Positions 24,275-34,282 are shown, counted from the first letter of the stretch. The stretch: 64,000 nt of DNA from AWTP1-18 sp036504515 (GCA_036504515.1 DASXVA010000009.1:248001-312000); one strand, 5' to 3'. Notes: generated from the sequence alone by a model not told the origin. Numbers and translations: made by a program.

Positions 24275-26611
24275 ATGACATCGGGAATTATTGCTTTCGC
24301 CCTGGGGATCGCCTGGCTGCAGTGTCAGGCGGTTTTGCCTGAGACCAACCTGCTCTGGGCAAGCGCAGCAATGGGCGTGATCCTTTGTCTGTTCCGCTTC
24401 CGGTTGTTGCGTTGTGCCGCTGCTTTACTGCTTGGCATTGCCTGGGCCGGTCTGCTGGCCCAGCATCGTTTGGCAGACAAGCTGCCTCTGGATGTCGAGG
24501 GGCAGGACGTGCAAGTCGCCGGCGTCGTGGCCGCCATGCCCCAGCGCTTCGAGAATGGATGGCGCTTTGCCTTTACGGTGGAGAAGGCTTCCCAGCCGGT
24601 GCCTCAGCAAATTTCTCTGGCCTGGTATCAAAGTCATCAGCTGGACGAAGACGGACTACGCATCCCCCTGCGACAGGTCCATGCCGGCGAACGCTGGCGT
24701 TTTACCGTCCGTCTCAAGCGGCCCCACGGCAATATGAATCCCTTTGGCTTTGACTACGAGGGCTGGTTGCTGGAACAAGGCATCCGGGCTACGGGATACG
24801 TGCGGGCAGCCTCCGGCGTCGAGCAGGTAGATGGTTTTGTTCACCGGCCCCGCTACTGGATTGAACATTTTCGGGAGTCCCTTCGGCAGCGTTTTGAGGA
24901 TATTCTCGGAGATGCCCCGGCGACCGGAATTCTCGTTGCGCTGGCCGTCGGCGATCAACGGGGAATTTCGCAAGAGCAGTGGCAAGTGTTCTCCCGCACG
25001 GGACTTTCCCATCTTTTTTCCGTCAGCGGGCTCCATATCACCATGGTGGCCGGGCTGGCCTATGGCTTGGTCAATCTGCTCTGGCGACGATCCTCCCGTT
25101 TGCCTTTGCGCATGCCCTCCCTGCAGGCGGCAGCCCTTGGCGGCGTGCTGGCTGCCTTGATGTATTGCCTGCTGGCGGGGTTCGCCGTGCCTGCCCAACG
25201 CACCCTTTACATGCTCACGGTCATGGGCTTGGCTTTGCTGGCGCGGCGCCCGATTGCTACCCATCAAGTACTCGCCGCAGCATTGGGTGTGGTCTTGCTA
25301 CTGGACCCCTGGGCCGTTCTTTCTGTCGGTTTCTGGCTTTCCTTCGGAGCCGTGGCATTGCTGTTCTACATCGGCTCCGCCCGGGTTGGTCAGGGTAAAG
25401 GCATAACCGGCGCACTAGCTGATTGGGGCCGTGCCCAATGGGCCATGACGGTGGGCATGGTGCCTTTGATGCTGCTTCTGTTTCAGCAGTTTTCCCTGGT
25501 TTCGCCTTTGGCCAATGGCGTGGCGATTCCCCTGGTCAGTTTTGTTGTCACGCCGCTGGCTTTGCTGGCGACCCTGCCAGGGTTAGGAATGTTGCTGGTG
25601 CCCGCCGCCTGGCTCACCGAGTTGTTGCTGCAGGGCTGTACGTGGTTGGCCTCGACGTCTTGGGCCGTCTGGCAACAACACGCTCCGCCAGTCTGGGCTT
25701 TGGCTGCAGGCGTTATTGGAACCTTCTGGTGCCTCGCGCCCAAAGGGTTTCCCGCCCGCTGGGTCGGCGCTGTCCTTTTTCTTCCCTTGTTTCTCTTGCC
25801 TGCACCTCGGCCCGTGGCGGGGGAAGCAAGGTTAACCGTGCTGGATGTGGGGCAGGGCCTGGCTGTGCATTTGCAAACAGCCCAGCACGATCTGGTCTTC
25901 GATAGCGGGCCGCTGTTTTCGCCGGACGCCAACAGCGGCAATCGCATCATCGTGCCTTATTTGCGGGCGGTAGGTGTGACACGGCTTGACGGTCTGGTGG
26001 TGAGCCATGCCGACAAGGATCATTCCGGCGGCGCCGCGTCGGTACTGGAGTCAGTGCCTACCGACTGGCTACTGCATGCCCTGCCGGCCCATCATTTCTT
26101 GCTCGATGAGCCGGTCAAAGCATTGCCGTGCTACGACGGTCAGCGTTGGGAGTGGGATGGTGTGACCCTTTCCATTCTTCATCCCCGCTTTGAGCGCCAT
26201 GCCGATCCCACTCGAAAAACCAATGATATGAGTTGTGTGCTCAAGGTGGAAACTGCCTACGGCTCTGCCTTGATTCCTTCGGATATAGAAGCGGTTTCGG
26301 AAGTTGAGTTGCTGAAACAGCATCCTCTTGGGCTGAAAGCCGATGTTCTGCTGGCACCTCATCACGGAAGTCGTACATCGTCCACTCAGGAGTTCATTTC
26401 TGCCGTTAGTGCAAAAACCGTCGTCTTCCCTGTGGGGTATCGCAACCGTTTTGGTCACCCCAAAGAGGACGTTCTTGCTCGCTACGATGATGGCAAAACG
26501 ACCTTGCTAAGAACTGATCGCGATGGTGCGGTAGTGATGGATTTTCGTCAGGATGGTATTCACTACCGTAACGAGCGAATCGCCCGGCAGCGGTACTGGT
26601 TCGGACAATGA
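24275..26611 (+). CDS. comEC: ComEC/Rec2 DNA-uptake channel protein
   Basis: ComEC forms the inner-membrane channel for single-stranded DNA in natural transformation. The 778-residue protein has the three usual parts: an N-terminal DUF4131/OB-like region with two early helices, a central competence domain (LFSVSGLHITMVAGLAYGLVN and PAQRTLYML near residues 250-315), and a C-terminal metallo-beta-lactamase domain. The last has LDVGQGLAVHLQ, VSHADKDHSGGAASV and APHHGSRTS. All putative nuclease metal-site histidines appear to be present. It is a single gene on its strand. No other competence gene is nearby. Confidence 0.93.
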   Translation: MTSGIIAFALGIAWLQCQAVLPETNLLWASAAMGVILCLFRFRLLRCAAALLLGIAWAGLLAQHRLADKLPLDVEGQDVQVAGVVAAMPQRFENGWRFAFTVEKASQPVPQQISLAWYQSHQLDEDGLRIPLRQVHAGERWRFTVRLKRPHGNMNPFGFDYEGWLLEQGIRATGYVRAASGVEQVDGFVHRPRYWIEHFRESLRQRFEDILGDAPATGILVALAVGDQRGISQEQWQVFSRTGLSHLFSVSGLHITMVAGLAYGLVNLLWRRSSRLPLRMPSLQAAALGGVLAALMYCLLAGFAVPAQRTLYMLTVMGLALLARRPIATHQVLAAALGVVLLLDPWAVLSVGFWLSFGAVALLFYIGSARVGQGKGITGALADWGRAQWAMTVGMVPLMLLLFQQFSLVSPLANGVAIPLVSFVVTPLALLATLPGLGMLLVPAAWLTELLLQGCTWLASTSWAVWQQHAPPVWALAAGVIGTFWCLAPKGFPARWVGAVLFLPLFLLPAPRPVAGEARLTVLDVGQGLAVHLQTAQHDLVFDSGPLFSPDANSGNRIIVPYLRAVGVTRLDGLVVSHADKDHSGGAASVLESVPTDWLLHALPAHHFLLDEPVKALPCYDGQRWEWDGVTLSILHPRFERHADPTRKTNDMSCVLKVETAYGSALIPSDIEAVSEVELLKQHPLGLKADVLLAPHHGSRTSSTQEFISAVSAKTVVFPVGYRNRFGHPKEDVLARYDDGKTTLLRTDRDGAVVMDFRQDGIHYRNERIARQRYWFGQ

Positions 26612-26684
26612 TGGTTCAAGGCTGCTATTTCTGGGCCGTGGACTAGAATCGATTCAGTTGACTATAAGAAGAAGGCGCAAATAA

Positions 26685-29456
26685 ATGATCGACGCACAGA
26701 TGGGAAGAATTCAACGCCTTGCTCTATCGATAGCCATCACGCTGAGCACTTGCACTCTGCAGTTTTTTCTCTGGGAGTACATCAACCCTTTTGTCTGGTT
26801 TTTGTTTTACCCAGCAGTATTTTTTACTGCAGTGTTGACCGGGTTGGAAGGCGGTATTTTGGCGACAGTTATGTCGACGGTCCTTGCCTGGTATTTTTTC
26901 ATTACGCCTCGATTTTCCTTCCACTTGGAAAGGCCTGGAGTTTTCTTTTCAATCCTGGTCTTTGCAGCCATGGGGCTGATTTTCAGTCTCTTCAGTGAAC
27001 GTCTGCACGAACTTTATCGTCGGATAGCGAGCAAGGATTCAGATGCACGCCTCAGAGCAGTACTTGATGGCGGCGCCGACGCCATATTTGCACTTACGCC
27101 GGAAGGGAAGATTTCTTACGCCAACGAGCAAGCAGCCCAGATGCTGGGCTATTCAATCGCCGAGTTGATGACCATGGGGATTCCTGATGCTGTGCAAGCG
27201 GAAAGTCTTCCTGCAGCGATGGAGCTGTTTGAGCAGTTAAAGAAAGAAGGCCATCTTCGGGTCGCGTTCAATTTGAAACATCGGAATGGAAGCATTGTTC
27301 CGGTCGAAGTGAATGCCGTGGCTTTGCCGGACGGAAAGCTCTTTATTTCTTGTCGCGATATTGCAGAAAGTATTCGGGATAAGGAGGCGCTTGAGCGCAT
27401 CGAGCAGCGCTACCGGGCAGCCTTTCAGATGAGTCTTGACTCAATCAATATCACCGCCATGGATGGCCGATATATTGAAGTCAATCAGGCCTTCCTCGAT
27501 TGCACCGGATATACCCGGGACGAAGTGATTGGACGAACATCACTGGAGCTCAATATCTGGGTCGATCCCGCGGATCGTTTGCGGCTGGTTGAAGCCATCA
27601 AGCGTGATTCCTTCTGTCGTGATCTCGATGCCTGCTTCCGCAAGAAAAATGGCGAGTATCTCTGGGGCTTGATGTCGGCAACCGTCATTGAGTTGGACGG
27701 TGAGACTCGTATCCTTTCCGTTACCCGGGATTTCACCGAACGAAAATTGGCAGAGGCCAGGCTGCAACTGGCGGCCAATGTATTTACCCATGCCCGTGAA
27801 GGTATTGCCATCACCGATGCAAAAGGCGACATCATCGAAGTCAATGGCACCTTTACGCAGATTACGGGCTACAGCCGGGAAGAAGTCATCGGCAAGAATC
27901 CCCGGATTCTCAAGTCCGGACGACAGTCACAGGAGTTTTATGCCAACCTGTGGCAGACCCTTGTAGATCATGGCAGTTGGTCCGGGGAGGTCTGGAATCG
28001 CCGCAAGGACGGCGAGGTCTATGCAGAACTGCTAACCATCAGTGCTGTACATGATGCGGACGGCAAGGTGACGAACTACGTGGCCTTGTTCACTGATATT
28101 ACGTCGATCAAAGAGCATCAAAAGCAGCTGGAATACATTGCCCATTACGATGCTTTGACCAGCTTGCCTAACCGGCGCTTGATGGCCGACCGCTTGCATC
28201 AGGCCATGAATCAAAGCTTGAGGCGCGACCAGTCCGTGGCTGTTGCCTATCTCGACCTGGATGGATTCAAGGCCGTTAACGACAAATACGGTCATGAGGT
28301 GGGAGACAAACTCCTGATCGCCTTGTCCCAAAGGATTCGCGACGCACTGCGCGATGGCGATACTTTGTCCCGTTTTGGTGGGGACGAATTTGTGGCCGTC
28401 TTGGTCGACCTGGATGATGCCTGCGACTGTGAGCCTGTCCTTTCCCGCCTGCTGCAAGCCGCAGCCAGTCCTGAAATCATCGACGGCCTGAGTTTGCAGG
28501 TCTCCGCCAGCATCGGCGTTACGCTTTTCCCCCAAGATAATGCGGATGCCGATCAGTTGATACGCCATGCCGACCAGGCCATGTATCTGGCCAAGCAGTC
28601 GGGGAAGAATCGTTATCACCTGTTCGATGTCAGTCAGGATGCGGCGGTCAAAACGCTAAGGGCCAGCCTGGACGATATTCTTCGGGCCCTTGATCATCAT
28701 GAGTTCGTCTTGTACTACCAACCCAAGGTCAATATGAGAACCGGGCAGGTGGTCGGCGCCGAAGCCCTGATCCGTTGGCAACACCCGGAAAGAGGGTTGT
28801 TGCTGCCTGGGGATTTTCTTCCCATCATCGAAGACCATCCCATTGCCGTGGCCCTGGGCAAGTGGGTGATCAATACCGCCTTGGAACAGATGGCCGCGTG
28901 GCAGGCGCAGGGTTTGAGCGTTGCCGTCAGCGTCAATGTCGGCGCTCGCCAGTTGCAGCAAGATGATTTCGTGCAATACCTGCAAGACAAGGTCACTGCC
29001 CATCCAACGGTATCGTCCGGCCAGCTTGAAATTGAAATCCTTGAGTCCAGCGCCCTGGAGGATGTCACCCAGGTTTCGGGCATCATGCAAGCCTGCCGGG
29101 CCATGGGCGTGCGCTTTGCCCTGGATGATTTCGGTACCGGGTTTTCTTCCCTCACCTATCTGCGGCGCTTGCCTGCAGAAACGGTCAAGATCGATCAAAG
29201 CTTCGTTCGCAATATCACTCAGTCTTCTGAAGATTTGGCCATCATCAAGGGCGTGATTGGCCTGGCGGGTGCATTTCACCGGGAAGTCATCGCCGAAGGT
29301 GTTGAAACCATTGCCCATGGCACGCTATTGCTTTCCCTTGGCTGCGATCTGGCGCAAGGGTATGGCATCGCCAGGCCCATGGCCGCTGCTTTGCTGCCGA
29401 ACTGGGCGGCAACATGGAAAACGGCTCCTGAGTGGAAAGCCTGCGCAGCAGCATAG
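26685..29456 (+). CDS. membrane-bound PAS-GGDEF-EAL cyclic-di-GMP protein with DUF4118 sensor
   Basis: The protein has 923 residues. Residues 10-105 hold four short membrane helices of the DUF4118/KdpD type (FLFYPAVFFTAVLTGLEGGILATVMSTVLAWYFF). Three PAS domains follow (about 120-490). A GGDEF domain has the intact active site GGDEF at 565-569. An EAL domain starts at E693-A-L695 and contains DDFGTGFSSL and the QG-YG motif. Both catalytic signatures look intact, so it may make or degrade c-di-GMP depending on signal. It is followed by another membrane signalling gene. Confidence 0.92.
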   Translation: MIDAQMGRIQRLALSIAITLSTCTLQFFLWEYINPFVWFLFYPAVFFTAVLTGLEGGILATVMSTVLAWYFFITPRFSFHLERPGVFFSILVFAAMGLIFSLFSERLHELYRRIASKDSDARLRAVLDGGADAIFALTPEGKISYANEQAAQMLGYSIAELMTMGIPDAVQAESLPAAMELFEQLKKEGHLRVAFNLKHRNGSIVPVEVNAVALPDGKLFISCRDIAESIRDKEALERIEQRYRAAFQMSLDSINITAMDGRYIEVNQAFLDCTGYTRDEVIGRTSLELNIWVDPADRLRLVEAIKRDSFCRDLDACFRKKNGEYLWGLMSATVIELDGETRILSVTRDFTERKLAEARLQLAANVFTHAREGIAITDAKGDIIEVNGTFTQITGYSREEVIGKNPRILKSGRQSQEFYANLWQTLVDHGSWSGEVWNRRKDGEVYAELLTISAVHDADGKVTNYVALFTDITSIKEHQKQLEYIAHYDALTSLPNRRLMADRLHQAMNQSLRRDQSVAVAYLDLDGFKAVNDKYGHEVGDKLLIALSQRIRDALRDGDTLSRFGGDEFVAVLVDLDDACDCEPVLSRLLQAAASPEIIDGLSLQVSASIGVTLFPQDNADADQLIRHADQAMYLAKQSGKNRYHLFDVSQDAAVKTLRASLDDILRALDHHEFVLYYQPKVNMRTGQVVGAEALIRWQHPERGLLLPGDFLPIIEDHPIAVALGKWVINTALEQMAAWQAQGLSVAVSVNVGARQLQQDDFVQYLQDKVTAHPTVSSGQLEIEILESSALEDVTQVSGIMQACRAMGVRFALDDFGTGFSSLTYLRRLPAETVKIDQSFVRNITQSSEDLAIIKGVIGLAGAFHREVIAEGVETIAHGTLLLSLGCDLAQGYGIARPMAAALLPNWAATWKTAPEWKACAAA

Positions 29457-29638
29457 GCGAAGCACAACGGCGGCAGCCGGGGTTGGCATCGATTTATTAA
29501 TAGTCTTTTGACTAAATGCTCAGCGAAAACAGCCGATACAATCTATATCTAAAGTGATGCTCCTTGCGCGAAGAGGAAGCGTTTTTTTGCGGGATTTTTT
29601 CTACCGATCCTCTTGCCGGAAATGAGCCCAGTAATTTG

Positions 29639-32098
29639 ATGAAGCTGAAAGTTGCGACGTACTCTCTCCTGTTAGCGCTGGTGTATTTCATCAGTGGCTG
29701 GCTGGGCTTGAAGATTCCTTATATCGGGTCCCATATCACTCTCGTCTGGCTGCCAACAGGCATTGCCGTTGCAGCATTGCTGCACTGGGGTTGGCGCCTT
29801 TGGCCCGGTGTGATGCTTGGCGCCTTTCTCGTCAATTTATCGATTGGATCTCCTTGGGCTCTCGCCGCCAGTATTGCTGTTGGCAATACCCTGGGGCCAC
29901 TTGTCACGGCTCTGTTGCTCCAGCGTAGCGGATTTCATACTGAGTTCGATCGGCAGCGGGATGTCCTCTATTTCGTTGGAGCAAGTTGCAGCGGGATGGT
30001 TTTGTCTGCCCTGGGCGGCGTACTTAATCTTTATTGGTTTGGTTTACTGCCGATCACTGCTATTGCCACAGCCGGGTTGTCCTGGTGGATGGGAGACACC
30101 ATTGGTGTTTTGCTGGCGGCGCCTTTTTGCCTCAGCTTGACGGCGGCAAGTTTCAAGCGACTGAATGCTGTCCGTATGGAGTTGCTGCTCTGGTCATTGA
30201 TTGCCGGCCCCGTAGCCTGGCTGGCCTTCATTCAGGATTACGAGCAAATGGGGAGAACCTTGCCCCTGGCCTTTTTGACCTTGCCTTTACTGGCCTGGGC
30301 TGCCCTTCGTTTTGGCCATACCGGCTCTGCCCTGGCCGGCTTGGCTTTTGCCGTTGTTGCGGCCTGGAGTACGGCAACCGGGCATGGCACCTTTTTTCTT
30401 CCCAATGTCCATGTCAGTCTCCTGCTGCTGTGGGCATATATGGCAACAGCGGTATTGACCGGCTTGCTGATCACGGCCTTGCAGTCAGAGCGCCAACGTA
30501 TCGAAAGCACCCTTCGCGTCAGTGAAGACAAACTCAATGGCCTTTTCGAACTGTCCCCCTTGGGTATCGCCCTGACGGATATGGACGGACACTACCTTGA
30601 GTTCAATGAGTCTTTTCGCAGTATTTGCGGGTACTCCGAAGCAGAGCTCAAGGCACTCGACTATTGGGAGTTAACGCCAAGGGCCTACGAAAACAATGAA
30701 TTGCATCAGATCGAAACCCTGGTGCGTACCGGGCGCTATGGCCCCTATGAAAAGGAATACATCCGCAAGGATGGCAGCCATGTTCCGCTGCGTCTGAACG
30801 GAGTCCTGGTGACGGGGCGGGACGGCAAGCGCTATATCTGGTCCATCGTGGAAGACATCAGCGAGCACAAGCGCTATGAACGGACCTTGCGCAGTGCTAT
30901 CGAAGTCGCAGAGTCGGCCAATCTTGCCAAGAGCCGTTTTCTTGCCACCATGAGCCATGAAATCCGGACTCCCATGAACGGGATTCTCGGCATGGCACAA
31001 CTGCTGATGATGCCTGGGGTCACCGATGCCGAGCGGAAACAATATGCTTCGACGGTGCTTGATTCCGGCGAGACGCTTCTATCTTTGTTGAATGACATTC
31101 TCGATCTGTCCAAGGTCGAGGCTGGTCGACTTGAACTGTCAAACGGTGAGTTCATGCCCTGGCAAGTCATCAACGATGTTATTGCCTTGTTTATCGAACC
31201 GGCGCAGTCCAAGGGCCTTGAGATCGAGGTCAAATTGAAGGATGTCGAAGGGCGCCATTATTCGGCTGATGTCGTCAGAGTCCGCCAGATGCTGTCCAAC
31301 CTGATCAGCAATGCCATCAAATTTACGGTCCAGGGTCATGTCCGAATCGAGGTCGGCGAACTTGGGTTGGATGGCAATGAAGCCATGCTGGAGTTTTCTG
31401 TGACGGATACCGGCATTGGTGTTGCGCCGGAAAAACTGGCGCTTCTTTTTAAACCGTTTTCCCAGGCGGATAGTTCGACAACCAGACAATACGGCGGTAC
31501 CGGGCTGGGACTTTCCATCGTGCGCAGTCTGGCCCAGTTGATGGGGGGCGATGCCGGTGTTGAGAGTGTCTTTGGCGAGGGCTCTCGTTTCTGGTTCCGT
31601 ATCCGGGTAAGCATCCTCGGCGACGAGGCGGAAGCGCCGCAAGCCCTCAGCCCGTCTGTGGAGAATGCAGAAAGTGCATCAGCGCCTTCTCGTGTCGCCC
31701 GCGTCCTTGTGGCGGAAGATAACGCCGTCAATCAGATGGTGATTGAAACCATGTTGATCAAATTGGGCTACGCCGTTGATACCGTTGATAACGGACAAAA
31801 GGCTGTCGATGCGGTTCTGGGCGGCAGCGCACCAGACTTGATCTTGATGGATGTCCAGATGCCGGAGGTGGATGGCTTGCAGGCCACCTCAAATATTCGG
31901 CAATGGGAAGCGGCTGCAAGGAAAACGCACTTGCCGATTATTGCCCTGACGGCCAGTGCCTTCGCCATCGACAAGGAACAGTGTCTTGCTGCAGGTATGG
32001 ATGATTTCCTGCCCAAGCCCGTCAGTATGTCAGCGTTGCAAGCAGCCCTTGAGCAGTGGTTGCCAAGGGGCGCCAGCAATGCAGAACGGCCCCAATAG
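29639..32098 (+). CDS. MASE1 membrane-sensor hybrid histidine kinase
   Basis: The protein has 819 residues from the chosen ATG. Residues 1-290 form an eight-helix MASE1 sensor (ITLVWLPTGIAVAALL is typical). A PAS domain covers about 300-420. The HisKA box is at FLATMSHEIRTPMNG with phospho-acceptor H440. The HATPase follows, with N box NLISNAIKF and G boxes DTGIGV and GTGLGLSIV. A C-terminal receiver has D738 (LMDVQMPEVDG). The start is uncertain because no Shine-Dalgarno site is evident; a TTG 25 codons upstream is the alternative. It has no dedicated response regulator nearby. Confidence 0.9.
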   Translation: MKLKVATYSLLLALVYFISGWLGLKIPYIGSHITLVWLPTGIAVAALLHWGWRLWPGVMLGAFLVNLSIGSPWALAASIAVGNTLGPLVTALLLQRSGFHTEFDRQRDVLYFVGASCSGMVLSALGGVLNLYWFGLLPITAIATAGLSWWMGDTIGVLLAAPFCLSLTAASFKRLNAVRMELLLWSLIAGPVAWLAFIQDYEQMGRTLPLAFLTLPLLAWAALRFGHTGSALAGLAFAVVAAWSTATGHGTFFLPNVHVSLLLLWAYMATAVLTGLLITALQSERQRIESTLRVSEDKLNGLFELSPLGIALTDMDGHYLEFNESFRSICGYSEAELKALDYWELTPRAYENNELHQIETLVRTGRYGPYEKEYIRKDGSHVPLRLNGVLVTGRDGKRYIWSIVEDISEHKRYERTLRSAIEVAESANLAKSRFLATMSHEIRTPMNGILGMAQLLMMPGVTDAERKQYASTVLDSGETLLSLLNDILDLSKVEAGRLELSNGEFMPWQVINDVIALFIEPAQSKGLEIEVKLKDVEGRHYSADVVRVRQMLSNLISNAIKFTVQGHVRIEVGELGLDGNEAMLEFSVTDTGIGVAPEKLALLFKPFSQADSSTTRQYGGTGLGLSIVRSLAQLMGGDAGVESVFGEGSRFWFRIRVSILGDEAEAPQALSPSVENAESASAPSRVARVLVAEDNAVNQMVIETMLIKLGYAVDTVDNGQKAVDAVLGGSAPDLILMDVQMPEVDGLQATSNIRQWEAAARKTHLPIIALTASAFAIDKEQCLAAGMDDFLPKPVSMSALQAALEQWLPRGASNAERPQ

Positions 32099-32110
32099 AA
32101 CGGGGTCGTT
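32085..32110 (+). terminator. hairpin at the end of the MASE1 kinase gene
   Basis: AACGGCCCC (32085-32093), eight-base loop containing the stop codon, GGGGTCGTT (32102-32110): nine pairs with one G-U in RNA. There is no strong T-tract, so termination is probable but weak. Confidence 0.45.
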
Positions 32111-32149
32111 ATCCAAAGCTGCTTCTTTCGTGGGTTTTCTTCCGAGGGA

Positions 32150-33805
32150 CTAGGCTGCCTGCTTGCGCTGGCTGCTGGCCGCATCCCTTGAACGCTTGGC
32201 TTCGTCCAGCAGGTAACGCTGGTAGTCGTCCAGATCGCCGTCAAAAGCTTCGATGCCGCCATCGGCCACCAGCCAGAATTCATCGCACACGGCCCGGAGC
32301 AGGGCGCGGTCGTGGCTGACCAGCATGACGGTGCCTTCAAACTCGTTAAGGGCAACGCCCAGGGCTTCCCGCGTAGCGAGATCAAGGTGATTGGTCGGCT
32401 CATCCAGCAGCAACAGGTTGGGGCGTTGCCAGACGATCATGCACAGCACCAGCCGGGCTTTTTCGCCGCCGCTCATGGTGCCCACGGCCTGCTTGACCAT
32501 ATCGCCGCTGAAGTTGAAGGTGCCGAGGAAGTTGCGCAACTCCTGTTCGCGACCGAGAGGGCCGGTAGTTTTTGACAAGCGAATCATGTGCTCCAGAGGA
32601 TTGTCCTGGGGCCGCAGCACATCCAGTTCCTGCTGGGCGAAGTAGCCGATGTTGAGGCCGCGGCCTTCGGTGATTTCGCCGCTGATGAGCTTCAAGTCCC
32701 GCGCCACGGTTTTGACGAAGGTGGATTTGCCCTGGCCGTTGGCACCGAGAATGCCGATGCGCTGGCCCGCATGGACGGAGCGATTGATGTTGCGCACGAT
32801 TACCGTGGGGGCCGCTCCCGGCACATCTTCCTGTGCGGGATAGCCGAAGCAGCCGCCGGTCATGGACAGCATGGGGTTGGGCAGATTGACCGGTTCTTTG
32901 AACTCGAAGCTGAACTCGGCATCGGCCAGCACCGGCGCAATCCTCTCCATCCGTTCCAGGGCCTTGACCCGGCTTTGCGCCTGCTTGGCCTTGCTGGCCT
33001 TGGCTTTGAAGCGGTCGATGAAGTGTTGCAGGTGGGCCATCTTTTCCTGCTGCTTCGCCACTGCCGCTTGTTGCAGCACCATTTGTTCGGCGCGCATTTC
33101 TTCAAAGGAACTGTAATTGCCGCCGTAGCGCACCAGCTTGGCATTGTCGATGTGCAACGTGACCTGGGTGACGGCATCGAGAAATTCCCGGTCATGGCTG
33201 ATTACCACCATGGTGCCCGCGTACCGCTTGAGCCAGGCTTCCAGCCAGACCAGAGCATCCAAGTCCAAGTGATTGGTCGGTTCGTCGAGCAGCAGCAGGT
33301 CGGAAGGGCACATCAGCGCCCGGGCAAGTTGCAGCCGCATGCGCCAGCCGCCGGAAAAACTGTTCACCGGGTTGTCCAGCTCTGCCACGCTGAAGCCGAG
33401 GCCGAGAATCAAGGCCTGGGCTCGCGCCGCAGCATCGTGGGCGCCAGCATCGTGCAGGGCCGTGTAGGCGTAGGCCATGCGCATGCCGTCGTCGCTTTCT
33501 TCCGAGGCGGTCACTTCCGCCTCGGCCGCCAGCAGCACGGTATCGCCTTCGATCACGAAGTCCGTCGCGCTTTGTTCCGTCTCCGGCATGTCCTGGGCAA
33601 CCTGGGCCATACGCCATTGGGTGGGTATGGAAAAGTCGCCGCTGTCTTCATGCAGATTGCCATTGAGCAGCGCAAACAGCGTTGATTTGCCTGCGCCGTT
33701 GCGGCCCACCAGACCTACCTTTTCGCCGGGATTGATGGTGACGGAAGTATTGTCCAGCAGCACCTTGGCACTGCGGCGCAAGGTGACATTCTTGATGACG
33801 ATCAT
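32150..33805 (-). CDS. ABC-F family ATPase (YheS/Uup-like)
   Basis: This soluble protein of 551 residues has two ABC ATPase modules and no membrane segments. Walker A motifs are GRNGAGKST and GANGQGKST; signatures are SGGWRMRLQLARAL and SGGEKARLVL; Walker B/LLLLDEPTNHLDL occurs twice. The modules are joined by a charged helical linker near residues 235-290 (KQQEKMAHLQHFIDRFKAKASKAKQAQSR), which in ABC-F proteins reaches toward the ribosomal peptidyl-transferase centre. The C-terminus is a short basic tail. Start: ATG at 33805 gives the usual MIVIKNVTLRR; a GTG eight codons earlier is possible. Confidence 0.9.
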   Translation of the reverse strand: MIVIKNVTLRRSAKVLLDNTSVTINPGEKVGLVGRNGAGKSTLFALLNGNLHEDSGDFSIPTQWRMAQVAQDMPETEQSATDFVIEGDTVLLAAEAEVTASEESDDGMRMAYAYTALHDAGAHDAAARAQALILGLGFSVAELDNPVNSFSGGWRMRLQLARALMCPSDLLLLDEPTNHLDLDALVWLEAWLKRYAGTMVVISHDREFLDAVTQVTLHIDNAKLVRYGGNYSSFEEMRAEQMVLQQAAVAKQQEKMAHLQHFIDRFKAKASKAKQAQSRVKALERMERIAPVLADAEFSFEFKEPVNLPNPMLSMTGGCFGYPAQEDVPGAAPTVIVRNINRSVHAGQRIGILGANGQGKSTFVKTVARDLKLISGEITEGRGLNIGYFAQQELDVLRPQDNPLEHMIRLSKTTGPLGREQELRNFLGTFNFSGDMVKQAVGTMSGGEKARLVLCMIVWQRPNLLLLDEPTNHLDLATREALGVALNEFEGTVMLVSHDRALLRAVCDEFWLVADGGIEAFDGDLDDYQRYLLDEAKRSRDAASSQRKQAA

Positions 33806-33964
33806 GGGGGCGGCTTTCTTGGAGGACACGCATGATAGCGACCCAAAGACATCCTACCTAGCAAAACATTGCTGCAGTGCGATGCAAGCCGTGCTGTCGG
33901 CTGGCAAGGCAGCACCGATAGAAGGCCTCGCCTTTGTGGAAAACCCCGGGTTTCCCACAATTTC

Positions 33965-34054
33965 TGTGGACAATCTTGGGGACGAGTTCAGGAGTAAGTC
34001 TCTAACTCGCTGTTGCACCTGGGCTTTTGTGGCTTGCTCTTTTTGAAGGCAGCC
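33965..34054. repeat. 90-nt repeat unit 1 with DnaA-box-like site
   Basis: This unit aligns without gaps to 34191-34280, offset 226 bp. Shared words include TGTGGACAA at the start, CTTGGGGA, TAAGTC, AACT, GGGCTTTTG, CTTGC and GGCAGC. TGTGGACAA is the complement of TTGTCCACA, one base from the DnaA box TTATCCACA. Just upstream, TGTGGAAAA is a further DnaA-like 9-mer. The 477-bp gap between the ABC-F gene and rlmJ (33806-34282) holds these two units and is otherwise AT-richer than its neighbours. Confidence 0.6.
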
Positions 34055-34176
34055 GTGGGGAAATTATGGAAGGAAAGTCGACGCAGCTATCCGATTACAT
34101 TTTTTTGCAGCGGATGGCGCGTGGTTTGATGAAGGGCTGTTGGTAAATCCGCTGTTGAAATGCTGCTATGCATCCT

Positions 34177-34199
34177 TTGTCCACAAACCTTGTGGACAA
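34177..34199. repeat. inverted pair of DnaA-box-like 9-mers
   Basis: TTGTCCACAA (34177-34186), ACC, TTGTGGACAA (34190-34199) is a perfect 10-3-10 inverted repeat. Each arm contains TTGTCCACA, a near match to the DnaA consensus. It marks the start of the second repeat unit. Confidence 0.6.
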
Positions 34200-34280
34200 G
34201 CTTGGGGAGTACCGCTGGGATAAGTCGCCAACTGCCTGTGGCGCAAGGGCTTTTGGCCCTTGCCTGTTTTGGTGGCAGCG
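34191..34280. repeat. 90-nt repeat unit 2
   Basis: This is the second copy of the unit at 33965-34054, ending just before the rlmJ stop codon. It includes the right arm of the DnaA-box-like dyad and CTTGGGGAG, TAAGTCGCCAACT, GGGCTTTTGG and CTTGCCTG. Confidence 0.6.
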
Positions 34281-34282
34281 GC

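Noticed and set aside
29508..29542. Sigma-70 promoter before the MASE1 kinase (TTGACT and TACAAT)
   Set aside because: The spacing of 23 bp is too long for a standard promoter.
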